A stretch of DNA of 44,333 bases from Comamonadaceae bacterium ALPHA2B (GCA_005503065.1 SCOE01000043.1:1-44333); one strand, 5' to 3'; positions 1 through 11,046 are shown, counted from the first letter of the stretch. Made by a program: numbers and translations. The notes: a model not told the origin generated them from the letters alone.

Positions 1-2856
<2,856 letters not shown>

Positions 2857-2895
2857 GGGTTCGCCGCGACGCGGGGTTGCGGGGCGTCGTTGGAG

Positions 2896-4248
2896 TCAAC
2901 CTGCCGACGACGCCGACACGAGCACGATGCGAACGCTGGCACCACCGGCCGGCGACTCGTCCACGATCAGCCTGCCGCCATGCATCTGTGCCACTTCCGA
3001 CACCAGATGCAGGCCAAGGCCGGCGCCGCGTCCGCGCGGATGGATCCGGTGGAAGGGCTCCACCACGCGTTCGCGTTCCTCCAGCGGGATGCCGGGGCCG
3101 GAGTCGTTGACGACGATCATGCCGGGCGCCTGCACCAGCACCTGGATTTCGCCATGCCGCCCGCCATGCTCGATGGCGTTCTGGATCAGGTTGCCCACCG
3201 CGCGCTCGATGGCCGCACCGTCCACGCGAACGAACACGGACCGCGGCGCATCCAAGGCGATCGAGCACTCGCTCATGACCGCCAGCGGCGCCAACTCGCC
3301 AGCCGCACGCTCGCAGATCTCGCGCAGGTCGTTCAGCTGGGTGGACGCGCGGGCACGCTCCAGGCGCTGGAGGTCGAGCAATTGCTCCGCCAGCGTCATC
3401 AGCCGCGTCGTGGCCCGCACCAGCGGCGCCTTGTGCGACGTGTCCGGCAGGGAGTCGGCCTGGATCCGCAGCGTGGTGATCGGTGTGCGCAACTCGTGCG
3501 CGGCATCGGCCAGGAAGCGTGCCTGGCGGCGATAGCCGTCGTCCAGGCGGTCGAACGCGCGATTCACCGCTTCGACCAGCGACAGAATCTCCGCCGGCAC
3601 TCCATGCACCGGCAGGCGCGTCGCCAGCGCATCGGTGTTGACGTTCTCCGCCTGCGCCGCCGTGGCGACGACGCCCCGGAGCCCGCGCCGGATCACGAAC
3701 GGCGTGGCCACGACCACCACCAGGCAGGTGACCAGCATCGTGGGCGCGACGAGGATGAGGAACGCCACGGTCCACCACTTGAACTTGTTCTTCCAGGAGA
3801 ACGGCGCCCCTGTCTTCACCACCAGGTTGACCGGGCCTTCGGCCGTCTCGATCCGCTCGAAGCGAGCGGCCGGGCGGGCGTTCGAATCCGCGAGGTCGAG
3901 CGACACCCGCCCCAGCCCGTCCAGCGTGCGCACCACCTCCGCGTAGCGTGGCGGCACGTCGCCGTGCCGCAGCTCCCGCCCCCGCGCGTCGCGCGCGATG
4001 AACCACAGACCGGGCGAGGACTTCAACAGCCAGCGGATCTCGTCGGCGTCGCCCAGCATCAACTGCCCGTCGGGCGCGTGCTGCAGCGCGGCGCCCACCG
4101 TCTCTGCCGTCTTCTCGCCGCCCTCGTCGACGAAGCGGCCCAGCGCCCAGAACCAGGCGATGAAGCCCGCCAGGACCAGCACGCTCGCGGTCACCTGCAA
4201 CATGACCAGGTTGCGGACCAGCCGCCATCGGAGCGAGCCCGCGCTCAT
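2896..4248 (-). CDS. Two-component sensor histidine kinase
   Basis: This is an inner-membrane sensor kinase of 450 residues. It has TM1 at about 14-37, a periplasmic sensor region of about 120 residues, TM2 at about 160-182 and a HAMP-like linker. The dimerisation box is HELRTPITTLR with the phospho-acceptor His251. An HATPase domain follows, with an N box (NLIQNAIEHG), a G1 box (NDSGPGIP) and a G2 region (GRGAGLGLHLV). Its ATG overlaps the stop of the upstream response regulator as ATGA, so the two are translationally coupled. Longer upstream starts in this frame would run deep into the regulator gene and are rejected. The architecture resembles the QseC/PmrB group of OmpR-partner kinases. 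The stimulus cannot be read from sequence; the upstream PAP2 phosphatase suggests an envelope role (inference). Confidence 0.93.
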   Translation of the reverse strand: MSAGSLRWRLVRNLVMLQVTASVLVLAGFIAWFWALGRFVDEGGEKTAETVGAALQHAPDGQLMLGDADEIRWLLKSSPGLWFIARDARGRELRHGDVPPRYAEVVRTLDGLGRVSLDLADSNARPAARFERIETAEGPVNLVVKTGAPFSWKNKFKWWTVAFLILVAPTMLVTCLVVVVATPFVIRRGLRGVVATAAQAENVNTDALATRLPVHGVPAEILSLVEAVNRAFDRLDDGYRRQARFLADAAHELRTPITTLRIQADSLPDTSHKAPLVRATTRLMTLAEQLLDLQRLERARASTQLNDLREICERAAGELAPLAVMSECSIALDAPRSVFVRVDGAAIERAVGNLIQNAIEHGGRHGEIQVLVQAPGMIVVNDSGPGIPLEERERVVEPFHRIHPRGRGAGLGLHLVSEVAQMHGGRLIVDESPAGGASVRIVLVSASSAG

Positions 4249-4934
4249 TCGCGTTCGCCGCCGGCCGCCTCGCGCAGCAGATAGCCCACGCCACGCACGG
4301 CATGGATTTCCACCCCGGCACACGCCGCTTCCAGCTTGCTGCGCAGGCGCGAGACATGCGAATCCAGCGAGTTCGACTGGATGTCCTCCCCCTCGCCATA
4401 GACGCGCTCGACCAGACGCTGTCGATGCACCGTCCGCCCCTTGGACAGCAGGAGCGTTTCCAGCACCAGCCACTCCCGACGTGGAAGAGCCAGAGGCCGA
4501 CTGGTCACCAACACCTGGCGATCCTCATGGTCCAGGCTCAGCGCGCCCGCGCTGCTGAGCCGTTGCGCACGCCCCGCCGGCCGCCGCCCCAATGCGCGGA
4601 TCCGGGCCATCAGCTCATCGCGGGCGAACGGCTTGCCCAGATAGTCGTCGGCGCCGTAGTCCAGGCTGCGCACCCGCTCCGCCACGTCGATCATGGCGGT
4701 CAGGACGATCGCGGGCGTGTGCACCCGCGCACCGCGCAGGCGCTCGATCAGCGACAGGCCATCACCGTCGGGCAGGCCGCGGTCCACCACCAGGACGTCG
4801 TACGCGCTCCCGAAGGCCAAGTCGCTGGCCTCGCGCAAGGAAGACGCCACGTCCACCACCATGTGTTGATCGCGCAGCGCCGAGGCCAGGGCCTGCGCCA
4901 GTTCGGCGTCGTCTTCGACAACAAGAATCTTCAC
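4245..4934 (-). CDS. OmpR/PhoB-family response regulator
   Basis: This is a 229-residue DNA-binding response regulator. The receiver domain (about 1-115) has the acidic pocket EDD at 7-9, phospho-acceptor Asp51 in VLVVDRGLPDGDG, a Thr in VLTAMID and the conserved Lys in LGKPF. A C-terminal winged helix (about 125-225) ends with SRLRSKLE and VRGVGYLL, typical of the OmpR/QseB/PmrA type. The GTG start at 4934 is chosen because the receiver domain begins there (VKILVVEDD), as in its relatives, and because it overlaps the stop of the PAP2 gene as GTGA. The downstream kinase starts in this gene's stop codon. Its target is unknown; autoregulation of the three-gene operon is plausible. Confidence 0.93.
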   Translation of the reverse strand: MKILVVEDDAELAQALASALRDQHMVVDVASSLREASDLAFGSAYDVLVVDRGLPDGDGLSLIERLRGARVHTPAIVLTAMIDVAERVRSLDYGADDYLGKPFARDELMARIRALGRRPAGRAQRLSSAGALSLDHEDRQVLVTSRPLALPRREWLVLETLLLSKGRTVHRQRLVERVYGEGEDIQSNSLDSHVSRLRSKLEAACAGVEIHAVRGVGYLLREAAGGERE

Positions 4935-5758
4935 CTGCGAGGGGCCTCTCGATAGCAACGCGGCGCTGCCTCGCCCGTCGAGTCCCGGGACAAGGCCCGG
5001 CCGACCGGGCCGACCATTCTCTGCGCATGGCGCGCAGCGGCCGCCCCGGCCGCCCCGCGCGTTGGATGGACCCGCTGGCGCCGACGCCGGGCATGGCGCC
5101 GCACACGCGCGACCAGTCTCAAGGCGACACAGGTGGTGAGCACCCCGCCGACCACATCCAGCGCGACGTGTTGGTGGATCGCCAGCGTGGAATACGCGAT
5201 GGCCACGCACCAGGCCCCATTGATCGCGCGTGCCCATCGCGGCGCCTGAATGCTTCTGAGCTGGCTGCCGATGACGATGGCCGTGTAGCAGGCGAAGGCC
5301 ACGTGCAGCGACGGGAACGCGTTCCCGCCGGCGTCCGCGGTCTTCAGGAACCCAAGCATGGGGTACATCGCCCAGTCGACGCCGAAGGAGGGCGTCACCG
5401 TCGGAAAGACCCAGTAGGTCGCGAACGCCAGCCCGATGATGGCGAGGGCGCCCGCCATGTAGGAGCGCAAGGCACCCAGATTGGCCGCGAAGGCCGGCGC
5501 CAGGGAAACGTAGAGCCACAACGACGCGTACGGCACGATGGCCCAGGCATTCAAGCCGACCCACGCGTCGAGTGCCGTCGTCGGCACCGTCACCGCGCGG
5601 TGCGCCGTGGTCTCCATCAGCCAGAAGTAGGCAACGAAGAAGGCGCTGATGGACACGGCCGTGCCGACCATCTTGATCCACCAGAGGTGGCACACCCGCT
5701 GCCAGAGCAGGTGCGGCCAGGGTGACGGTGCGGGCGAGAGGGCGGCGAGGGTCGGCAT
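4931..5758 (-). CDS. PAP2-superfamily membrane phosphatase
   Basis: This is a 275-residue multi-pass membrane protein of the PAP2 lipid-phosphatase superfamily. It has the central motif PSLH (149-152, in AFPSLHVAF) and a third motif with Ser190, His197 and Asp201 spaced S-x6-H-x3-D. The Arg normally next to that Ser is Thr here, as in the inositol-phosphorylceramide-synthase-like branch. About six hydrophobic segments are seen. The last 55 residues are Arg/Ala-rich and probably cytoplasmic. Relatives dephosphorylate phosphatidate, undecaprenyl pyrophosphate or lipid A, or transfer phospho-groups between lipids. It is the first gene of an operon with a two-component system, joined by a GTGA overlap. 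It diverges from feoA across about 234 bases. The substrate is not predictable from the sequence. Confidence 0.85.
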   Translation of the reverse strand: MPTLAALSPAPSPWPHLLWQRVCHLWWIKMVGTAVSISAFFVAYFWLMETTAHRAVTVPTTALDAWVGLNAWAIVPYASLWLYVSLAPAFAANLGALRSYMAGALAIIGLAFATYWVFPTVTPSFGVDWAMYPMLGFLKTADAGGNAFPSLHVAFACYTAIVIGSQLRSIQAPRWARAINGAWCVAIAYSTLAIHQHVALDVVGGVLTTCVALRLVARVRRHARRRRQRVHPTRGAAGAAAARHAQRMVGPVGRALSRDSTGEAAPRCYREAPRR

Positions 5759-5927
5759 TCAGGCTGTGTCAGGCGGACAAGTGGCGTGGGTCCGGCGAAG
5801 CTTAGGCACGTAGGTTGCGTGAACATTGCGCATGGCCTGCCGGCGAAACGAAGGCCACGATCGTCTCGAGAGGCGCAGTGCGCAGGTTGTCCTCACCAGG
5901 GGCAAGTCCGATTTCCGCGCACGAGTT

Positions 5928-5946
5928 ATTGAGAATTGTTAGCATT
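5928..5946 (+). promoter_or_regulatory. Probable Fur box upstream of feoAB
   Basis: The 15-mer TGAGAATTGTTAGCA (5930-5944) fits the 7-1-7 Fur pattern TGATAAT-N-ATTATCA at 11 of 14 half-site positions. It sits about 47 bases before the chosen feoA start. Fur-Fe(II) repression of feoAB is established in many proteobacteria; its use here is inferred from position and match. The rest of the 5759-5992 gap shows no gene. Confidence 0.6.
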
Positions 5947-5992
5947 CGGCTTTTGCTTCTCCGCATGCCCGGCTGCCCGGCATGCATTCGCC

Positions 5993-6298
5993 GTGCAGAA
6001 CATCGATCCGGTCCCGCGTCCGTCCTCTCCGTCCGTTCCCCTCCGGCTCGACCAGTTGCCCGACCGCCAGTGGGCGACTGTGCTCGACGTGGTGCGCAAC
6101 GAGGTCGCCGAGGACCGCGAGCTGGCGCTGCGCCTGACGGAGATCGGCTTCATCCCCGGTGAAGCGGTGCGCATCGTCGCCAGTGGCGTGCCGGGCCGCG
6201 AGCCGCTGGCCGTGCGGCTGGGCCACACCACCTTCGCGCTGCGCCGCCACGAGGCCGCGCTGATCCACGTCGTGCCCGGAGCTGCCGACCATGGTTGA
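5993..6298 (+). CDS. feoA: Ferrous iron transport protein A
   Basis: FeoA is a small cytoplasmic SH3-like protein needed by the FeoB ferrous iron transporter. The core is typical: LRLTEIGFIPGEAVRIVASG, then REPLAVRLGHTTFALRRHEA, a compact beta-barrel of about 75 residues. I chose GTG at 5993 (101 residues). The longer TTG start at 5936 lies inside the probable Fur box, and no in-frame ATG exists. No clear ribosome binding site precedes this GTG, so the exact start is uncertain and the first 15 or so residues may not be real. The stop overlaps the feoB start by 8 bases, indicating coupled translation. Confidence 0.88.
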   Translation: MQNIDPVPRPSSPSVPLRLDQLPDRQWATVLDVVRNEVAEDRELALRLTEIGFIPGEAVRIVASGVPGREPLAVRLGHTTFALRRHEAALIHVVPGAADHG

Positions 6299-8192
6299 AG
6301 CGACGATGCAATTCCAGGCGGCCGCCAGCGCCGCGCCGCCGGGGCGCATCGCGCTGCTGGGCAACCCCAACTGCGGCAAGACCGCGCTCTTCAACCTGCT
6401 CACCGGCAGCCGGCAGAAGGTGGCCAACTACGCCGGCGTGACGGTCGAGCGCAAGGAAGGCGAGCTGCGCACGCCTTCGGGCCGCAGCGTCTTCGTGCTC
6501 GACCTGCCTGGCGCCTACAGCCTGAACGCGCTCTCGGCCGACGAGGCGGTGACGCGCGACGTCGTCACCGGCAAGAGCCGCGAGCAGTTGCCCGACCTGA
6601 TCGTGGCCGTGACCGACGCCACCAACCTGCGCCTGAACCTGCGCCTGGTGCTCGAGGCGAAGAAACTCGGCCTGCCGATGGTCATGGCGCTGAACATGAC
6701 CGACATGGCGCGCCGCCAGGGCATCGAAGTCGACGTCGACGTGCTCTCGCGCGAGTTGGGCATGCCCGTGATCCGCACCGTCGGCGTGCAGCGCCACGGG
6801 GCGCAGGCGCTGATGGCGGCGCTCGATGCGCCGGTGCTGCCGGCCACGCCGCTGCCCTGGGAGGCGCCGGACTTCGACGACGTGCTGGCCACCCAGCGCG
6901 AGGTGCGGCGCATCCTGTCGCTGGCCGTGCACGAGCCCCAATCGTCGGCGGGCAGCCTGGCGGCGAGCGACCGCTTCGACCGCATCGTGCTGCACCCGCT
7001 GTGGGGCATGGTGGTGCTGGCGGTCACGCTGTTCCTCATGTTCCAGGCCGTGTTCAGCTGGGCCAACGTGCCGATGGACGCCATCAAGGCCGGCACCGAG
7101 GCGGCGGGCAACCTGGTCAAGGGCGTCATGCCCGAGGGGCTGCTGCAGAGCCTGCTGGTGGATGGCGTGATCGCCGGTGCGGGCGGGGTGATCGTCTTCC
7201 TGCCGCAGATCCTGATCCTCTTCCTCTTCATCCTCGCGCTGGAGGATTCGGGCTACCTGCCGCGCGCGGCCTTCCTGCTCGACCGCGTGATGGGCACGGT
7301 GGGCCTGTCGGGCCGCTCCTTCATCCCGCTGCTGTCGAGCTTCGCCTGCGCCATCCCCGGCGTGATGGCCACGCGCACCATCAGCAACTGGCGCGACCGG
7401 CTCACCACCATCATGATCGCGCCGCTCATGACCTGCTCGGCGCGGCTGCCGGTGTATGCGCTGCTCATCGCGGCCTTCATTCCGCAGCGTGAGGTGGGCG
7501 GCCTGTTCAACCTGCAGGGGCTGGTGCTCTTCGGGCTCTACGTGTTCGGCATCGTCTCGGCCATGGCCGTGGCCTGGGTCATGAAGCGCTTCCGCACGCA
7601 GCAGGGGCATTCGCCGCTGATGATGGAGCTGCCGGCCTACCGCTGGCCCAATCCGCGCAACCTGTTGCTGGGCCTGTGGGAGCGCGCGTGGATCTTCCTG
7701 CGTCGCGTGGGCACCATCATCCTCACGCTCACCATCCTGCTGTGGTTCCTCGCCACCTTCCCGTCGCCGCCCGAGGGCGCGACCGGCCCGGCCATCGAGT
7801 ACAGCCTGGCCGGCATGTTGGGCCGCGGGCTGCAATACATCTTCGCGCCCATCGGCTTCAACTGGCAGATCAGCATCGCGCTGGTGCCGGGCATGGCGGC
7901 GCGCGAGGTGGCGGTGGGTGCGCTGGGCACGGTGTATGCGCTCTCGGCCTCCGGCGAGGAAGTGGCCGGCGCGCTCGAGCCGCTGATCGCCGGCAGCTGG
8001 TCGCTGGCCACGGCGCTGTCGCTGCTGGTGTGGTTCGTCTTCGCGCCGCAGTGCATCTCGACGCTGGCCACCGTCAAGCGCGAGACCAACTCGTGGAAAT
8101 ACGTCTGGATCATGGCCGGCTACCTGTTCGGGCTGGCCTACCTGGCCTGCTTCGTCACCTACCACGTGACGCTGGCGCTCACCGGAGGATGA
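6291..8192 (+). CDS. feoB: Ferrous iron transporter B
   Basis: FeoB is the inner-membrane Fe(II) uptake permease with an N-terminal G-protein domain. Visible GTPase motifs are G1 GNPNCGKT (24-31), G3 DLPG (71-74) and G4 NMTD (135-138). The helical spacer (about 170-230) leads into two Gate domains; conserved segments include GYLPRAAFLLDRVMGTVGL with GRSFIPLLSSFACAIPG, and GMAAREVAVGALGTVY. At 633 residues it is shorter than E. coli FeoB (773), as is usual for this bacterial group, lacking the extended C-terminus. Start ATG 6291 overlaps feoA; a second in-frame ATG at 6306 is possible. The downstream Cys-rich gene follows immediately. Confidence 0.97.
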   Translation: MVEATMQFQAAASAAPPGRIALLGNPNCGKTALFNLLTGSRQKVANYAGVTVERKEGELRTPSGRSVFVLDLPGAYSLNALSADEAVTRDVVTGKSREQLPDLIVAVTDATNLRLNLRLVLEAKKLGLPMVMALNMTDMARRQGIEVDVDVLSRELGMPVIRTVGVQRHGAQALMAALDAPVLPATPLPWEAPDFDDVLATQREVRRILSLAVHEPQSSAGSLAASDRFDRIVLHPLWGMVVLAVTLFLMFQAVFSWANVPMDAIKAGTEAAGNLVKGVMPEGLLQSLLVDGVIAGAGGVIVFLPQILILFLFILALEDSGYLPRAAFLLDRVMGTVGLSGRSFIPLLSSFACAIPGVMATRTISNWRDRLTTIMIAPLMTCSARLPVYALLIAAFIPQREVGGLFNLQGLVLFGLYVFGIVSAMAVAWVMKRFRTQQGHSPLMMELPAYRWPNPRNLLLGLWERAWIFLRRVGTIILTLTILLWFLATFPSPPEGATGPAIEYSLAGMLGRGLQYIFAPIGFNWQISIALVPGMAAREVAVGALGTVYALSASGEEVAGALEPLIAGSWSLATALSLLVWFVFAPQCISTLATVKRETNSWKYVWIMAGYLFGLAYLACFVTYHVTLALTGG

Positions 8193-8197
8193 ATCCC

Positions 8198-8458
8198 ATG
8201 TGGCAGAACATCGTCGTCTTCCTCATCGTGGCCGGCGCAGCCTTGTACGCCGCATGGCGCTGGATGCCCGCGGGCTGGCGCCGTGGTGCCGCGCGGCAGG
8301 TGGCGGCGGGCTCGCAACGCGCGGGCCTGGTCGATGCGCAGCAGGCACAGAAGCTGGCTGCGTCGCTGGCCAAGACCTCGGGCTGCGGCAGTTGCGACAG
8401 CTGCGGCAGTTGCGCGACACCCCGCACGGGCGGGGCGGCCGATCCGCCGCAAGCCTGA
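8198..8458 (+). CDS. Small Cys-rich membrane protein linked to FeoB
   Basis: This is an 86-residue protein with one N-terminal transmembrane helix (about 3-22, IVVFLIVAGAALYAAWRW), a basic linker and a cysteine-rich tail, CGSCDSCGSC. It resembles the FeoB-associated Cys-rich membrane proteins that replace FeoC in many lineages. A role as an iron- or redox-responsive accessory of FeoB is inference. ATG 8198 is chosen because GGAGG at 8184-8188 lies 9 bases upstream. The alternative ATG at 8189 overlaps the feoB stop (ATGA) but leaves no room for that Shine-Dalgarno site and would add only three residues. Confidence 0.82.
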   Translation: MWQNIVVFLIVAGAALYAAWRWMPAGWRRGAARQVAAGSQRAGLVDAQQAQKLAASLAKTSGCGSCDSCGSCATPRTGGAADPPQA

Positions 8459-8470
8459 TCCGGCACCGGT

Positions 8471-8489
8471 CCTGCCGCTGCGCGGCAGG
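8471..8489 (+). terminator. Hairpin after the feo genes, possible terminator
   Basis: A perfect 8-bp stem, CCTGCCGC (8471-8478) with GCGGCAGG (8482-8489) and a 3-base loop, lies 12 bases after the stop of the Cys-rich gene. There is no T-run, so it is a weak or Rho-assisted terminator candidate only. It could also lie in the leader of the monooxygenase gene that starts 15 bases later. Confidence 0.35.
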
Positions 8490-8504
8490 GCATCATCGCG
8501 CGCC

Positions 8505-9704
8505 ATGACTTTGCAGATCCTGATCGCCGGTGGTGGCATCGGCGGGCTGGCGGCGGCGCTGGCCCTGGCGCAGCAGGGGCACCGGGCCGAGGTGCTGGAG
8601 CAGGCCCCCGCCTTCGGCGAGGTGGGCGCGGGCATCCAGCTCGGCCCCAATGTGACGCGGCGCCTGCGGGCACTGGGCCTGCATGAAGGCCTGGCGCGCA
8701 TCACCGCACGCCCCGAGATGCTGCGCGTTCGCAGCGCGCATGACGGCCTCGAACTCGCCCGCCTGCCTTTCGACGATGCCTTCCGGCGCCGCTATGGCGC
8801 GCCCTACCTGTGCGTGCACCGCGCCGACCTGCACGCGCTGCTGCTCGAGGCCGTGCGCACCGGCGCGGCGGCTGCGCAGGTGGGCCTGCACACCGATGCG
8901 CGCGTGCTCCACGTGTCCACCCGCGGCGGCGAGGCGGTGTGCGCCGAGAGCTCGCGTGCCCGCGCGTGGGAGGGCGATGCGCTGGTTGGGGCCGACGGCC
9001 TGTGGAGCCATGTGCGCACCGCGCTCGCCGAGAACGACCCGGCGCCGCTGGCCACCGGCCACACGGCCTGGCGCGCGCTGGTGCCGCAGGCGGACTTGCC
9101 GGCCGCATTGCGCAGCACGCGCGTCGAGGTCTGGCTGGGCGCGCGGCTGCACGCCGTGGCCTACCCGGTGCGCGGCGGCGACTGGCTCAACGTCGTCGTG
9201 CTGGCCGAAACGGCGCCGCCGGGCGACGCGCAGCGCGCGCAGGATTGGGACCAGGCCGCCAGCCTGGCCAGCCTGCAGCGGGCCACGGGCCGCACCAGCC
9301 CGCAGCTGCAGGCCCTGCTCGAGGCCATGCCCGGCTGGCGCGCGTGGAGCCTGCACGACCGTCCGCCGCTGACGGGGCCTGGGCAGATGGCCAGCGAGCG
9401 CATTGCGCTGCTGGGCGACGCGGCGCACCCGATGCTGCCGTACCTGGCGCAGGGCGCAGGCATGGCCATCGAGGACGCGCTGGCCCTGGCCGAAGCCTTG
9501 AAGGGCGTTGCGCGCGCCGAGGTGCCGGCCGCCCTGGCGCGCTACGCCGAGGGGCGCTGGGCGCGCAACGCGCGCGTGCAGGCGCGGGCGCGGCGCAACG
9601 GCGAGATATTCCACGCCACCGGGCCGGTGCGCCTGGGGCGCGACCTGGTGCTGCGCCTGGGCGGTGCGAAGGTGTTGGACGTGCCCTGGCTCTACGCCGG
9701 CTGA
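8505..9704 (+). CDS. FAD-dependent aromatic monooxygenase
   Basis: This is a 399-residue class A flavoprotein hydroxylase. Motifs in order: the N-terminal dinucleotide fold GGGIGG (9-14), the DG motif (LVGADGLWS, about 163-171) and the FAD ribityl-binding GD motif (GDAAHPMLPYLAQGAG, about 305-320). It closely resembles salicylate 1-hydroxylase, 3-hydroxybenzoate 6-hydroxylase and 6-hydroxynicotinate 3-monooxygenase, which use NAD(P)H and O2 to hydroxylate a ring acid in the cytoplasm. The exact substrate cannot be told from sequence. Kynurenine 3-monooxygenase is another related type, and the kyn genes lie close by, but on the other strand and with a gene between. No clear Shine-Dalgarno site precedes the ATG. 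Confidence 0.85.
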   Translation: MTLQILIAGGGIGGLAAALALAQQGHRAEVLEQAPAFGEVGAGIQLGPNVTRRLRALGLHEGLARITARPEMLRVRSAHDGLELARLPFDDAFRRRYGAPYLCVHRADLHALLLEAVRTGAAAAQVGLHTDARVLHVSTRGGEAVCAESSRARAWEGDALVGADGLWSHVRTALAENDPAPLATGHTAWRALVPQADLPAALRSTRVEVWLGARLHAVAYPVRGGDWLNVVVLAETAPPGDAQRAQDWDQAASLASLQRATGRTSPQLQALLEAMPGWRAWSLHDRPPLTGPGQMASERIALLGDAAHPMLPYLAQGAGMAIEDALALAEALKGVARAEVPAALARYAEGRWARNARVQARARRNGEIFHATGPVRLGRDLVLRLGGAKVLDVPWLYAG

Positions 9705-9713
9705 GCGCGGCGC

Positions 9714-9781
9714 TTGCTATCGAAATCGTAGCTGCTCGCGCAGGCGTGGCGGGCGCTGCAGGCCAAATTGGCTTGAAACTG
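9714..9781 (+). repeat. GCTATC-type intergenic repeat, copy A
   Basis: The block starts TTGCTATCGAAATCGTAGC, where GCTA and TAGC can pair, then runs into GCGCAGGCGTGGCGGGCGCT and a GGCCAAATTGGC palindrome. It fills the gap between two convergent genes. Close relatives occur at 14265, 16852, 29107 (opposite strand) and 40681, with a weak one at 26603. It is probably a REP-like or transcript-end element. Confidence 0.75.
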
Positions 9782-9789
9782 GCCCCCGC

Positions 9790-11046
9790 TCACCATTCGA
9801 AGGCGCGCAGGTGTTCGGCACGCTGCATCAGGCCTTCGGCGCCCAGGTAGTGGCTGAGCCGGCCTTCGCGCACCTGGGCCAGCGAGCCTTCGAGGTCGTC
9901 CAGCAGCGTGGTGCGCGCGGCGTCGAAGGCGCGCGGCACGTCCTCGCCGCGCGCCTGCAGGGCCTGGCCGATCACGCGCGCGCTGGCCGGGGCGCCGCAG
10001 GCCACGCACTGCGCCATGGCGTCGGCGTCCGGCTGTGCGCCGGCCGCGAGCAGCCGGGCCGTGAGCTCCGGCGCCAGCGCGTGGTCGATGCTGTCGAGCA
10101 CGTCGGCGGCCACCGGCGCGCCGGCGTCGAGCAGCGCACCCGCGGCCGACCAGGCGCCGTGGCCCACCGCCAGGTCGATCGCATTGGCGCTGCCCTGCAG
10201 CGGCGCGCCGAGCGCGACGTCGGCGGCCGCCAGCGCGCGCACCAGGGCCGCGTCGTCGGTGTGGATGGCATGGCGCAACGCAATGTGGGCGAGTTCGGCG
10301 TCCCGCGCCAGCGTGCCGGCCTGCAGCGCGCTGCGCCAGTCGCGCATGGCGCGGCGGTAGAACGCGACCAGCTTGTCGGACAACTCGAGTGCGAGACCGT
10401 GCGATTCGTGGCGCTCGTCGAGATACTCGAGCAGCGCCTGGCCCGAGAAGTGGTCGCCCGTGGGCGCCAGCGGGTCCTCGTCGAGATGCAGAGCGGCGAA
10501 GGCGCGCTCCACGCCGTCCGCGAGGGTGGCCATGCTGTCCGCGTGCAGCCGGTGCTGCCAGGCCGGCGGCAAACCTTTCTTCCAGGCCAGCACGCTGCCG
10601 TTGGCCGGATGGAGCGCATCGACGACCACGTAGATGCGGTCCAGGTACTCGAATCCGCCGATGGGCAGGTAGCTCAGCCGGCCGGCCCACGGAACGCCGT
10701 TCTCGTCGGCGGCTTCCTGCGCCAGTTCGAGTTCGTGGTCGATCCAGCCCTGCAGGTCGTGGTAGCCGCTGCTGCCGTTCCAGAACAGTTCGGTCCAACT
10801 GATGGCTTCGTCGTTGCCGCCCATGCGCAGGCGCAGGTCGTAGTCGAGTTGGCCGCCGGCCGTCTCGCGCCACAGGGCCAGCAGGCCCGGCGGCAGCGGC
10901 CCGGCACACAGGGCTTGCACGGCATCGATCTGCGCCTGCGGCATCGGCGGCTGCGCATCGAAGATGACGCGTTGCGCGAAGAGCACGATGCCGTGCGCGC
11001 GCAGCGTGGCGCGCTCGTCGGTGGTGAAGAAGTCCTGCGCGTCCAT
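9790..11046 (-). CDS. SMI1/KNR4 (SUKH) domain protein with ankyrin-like repeats
   Basis: This is a 418-residue cytoplasmic protein with no signal or membrane segment. Residues about 50-190 look like a SUKH (SMI1/KNR4) domain: LPPGLLALWRETAGGQL, then SYLPIGG, a VVVDALHP strand and the GSVLAWKKG strand, in the usual order. Residues about 250-350 hold degenerate ankyrin-like units (ALRHAIHTDDAALVRALA; AIDLAVGHGAWSAAGALLDA). SUKH proteins are often immunity proteins against contact-dependent or polymorphic toxins, but many act elsewhere; no toxin gene is visible nearby. GGAGG upstream supports ATG 11046. It lies downstream of kynA on the same strand with a gap of 125 bases. Confidence 0.72.
   Translation of the reverse strand: MDAQDFFTTDERATLRAHGIVLFAQRVIFDAQPPMPQAQIDAVQALCAGPLPPGLLALWRETAGGQLDYDLRLRMGGNDEAISWTELFWNGSSGYHDLQGWIDHELELAQEAADENGVPWAGRLSYLPIGGFEYLDRIYVVVDALHPANGSVLAWKKGLPPAWQHRLHADSMATLADGVERAFAALHLDEDPLAPTGDHFSGQALLEYLDERHESHGLALELSDKLVAFYRRAMRDWRSALQAGTLARDAELAHIALRHAIHTDDAALVRALAAADVALGAPLQGSANAIDLAVGHGAWSAAGALLDAGAPVAADVLDSIDHALAPELTARLLAAGAQPDADAMAQCVACGAPASARVIGQALQARGEDVPRAFDAARTTLLDDLEGSLAQVREGRLSHYLGAEGLMQRAEHLRAFEW

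Noticed and set aside
5936-5992. TTG start for feoA at 5936
   Set aside because: It would put the start codon in the probable Fur box and add an N-terminus not seen in FeoA proteins.
6150-8165. Minus-strand open frame of 671 codons
   Set aside because: It is antisense to feoB, and its translation is repetitive His/Arg/Gln-rich.
8505-9704. Monooxygenase as kynurenine 3-monooxygenase of the kyn cluster
   Set aside because: It is on the opposite strand with another gene between, and its motifs fit salicylate/hydroxybenzoate hydroxylases better. The kynABU route to anthranilate does not need it.
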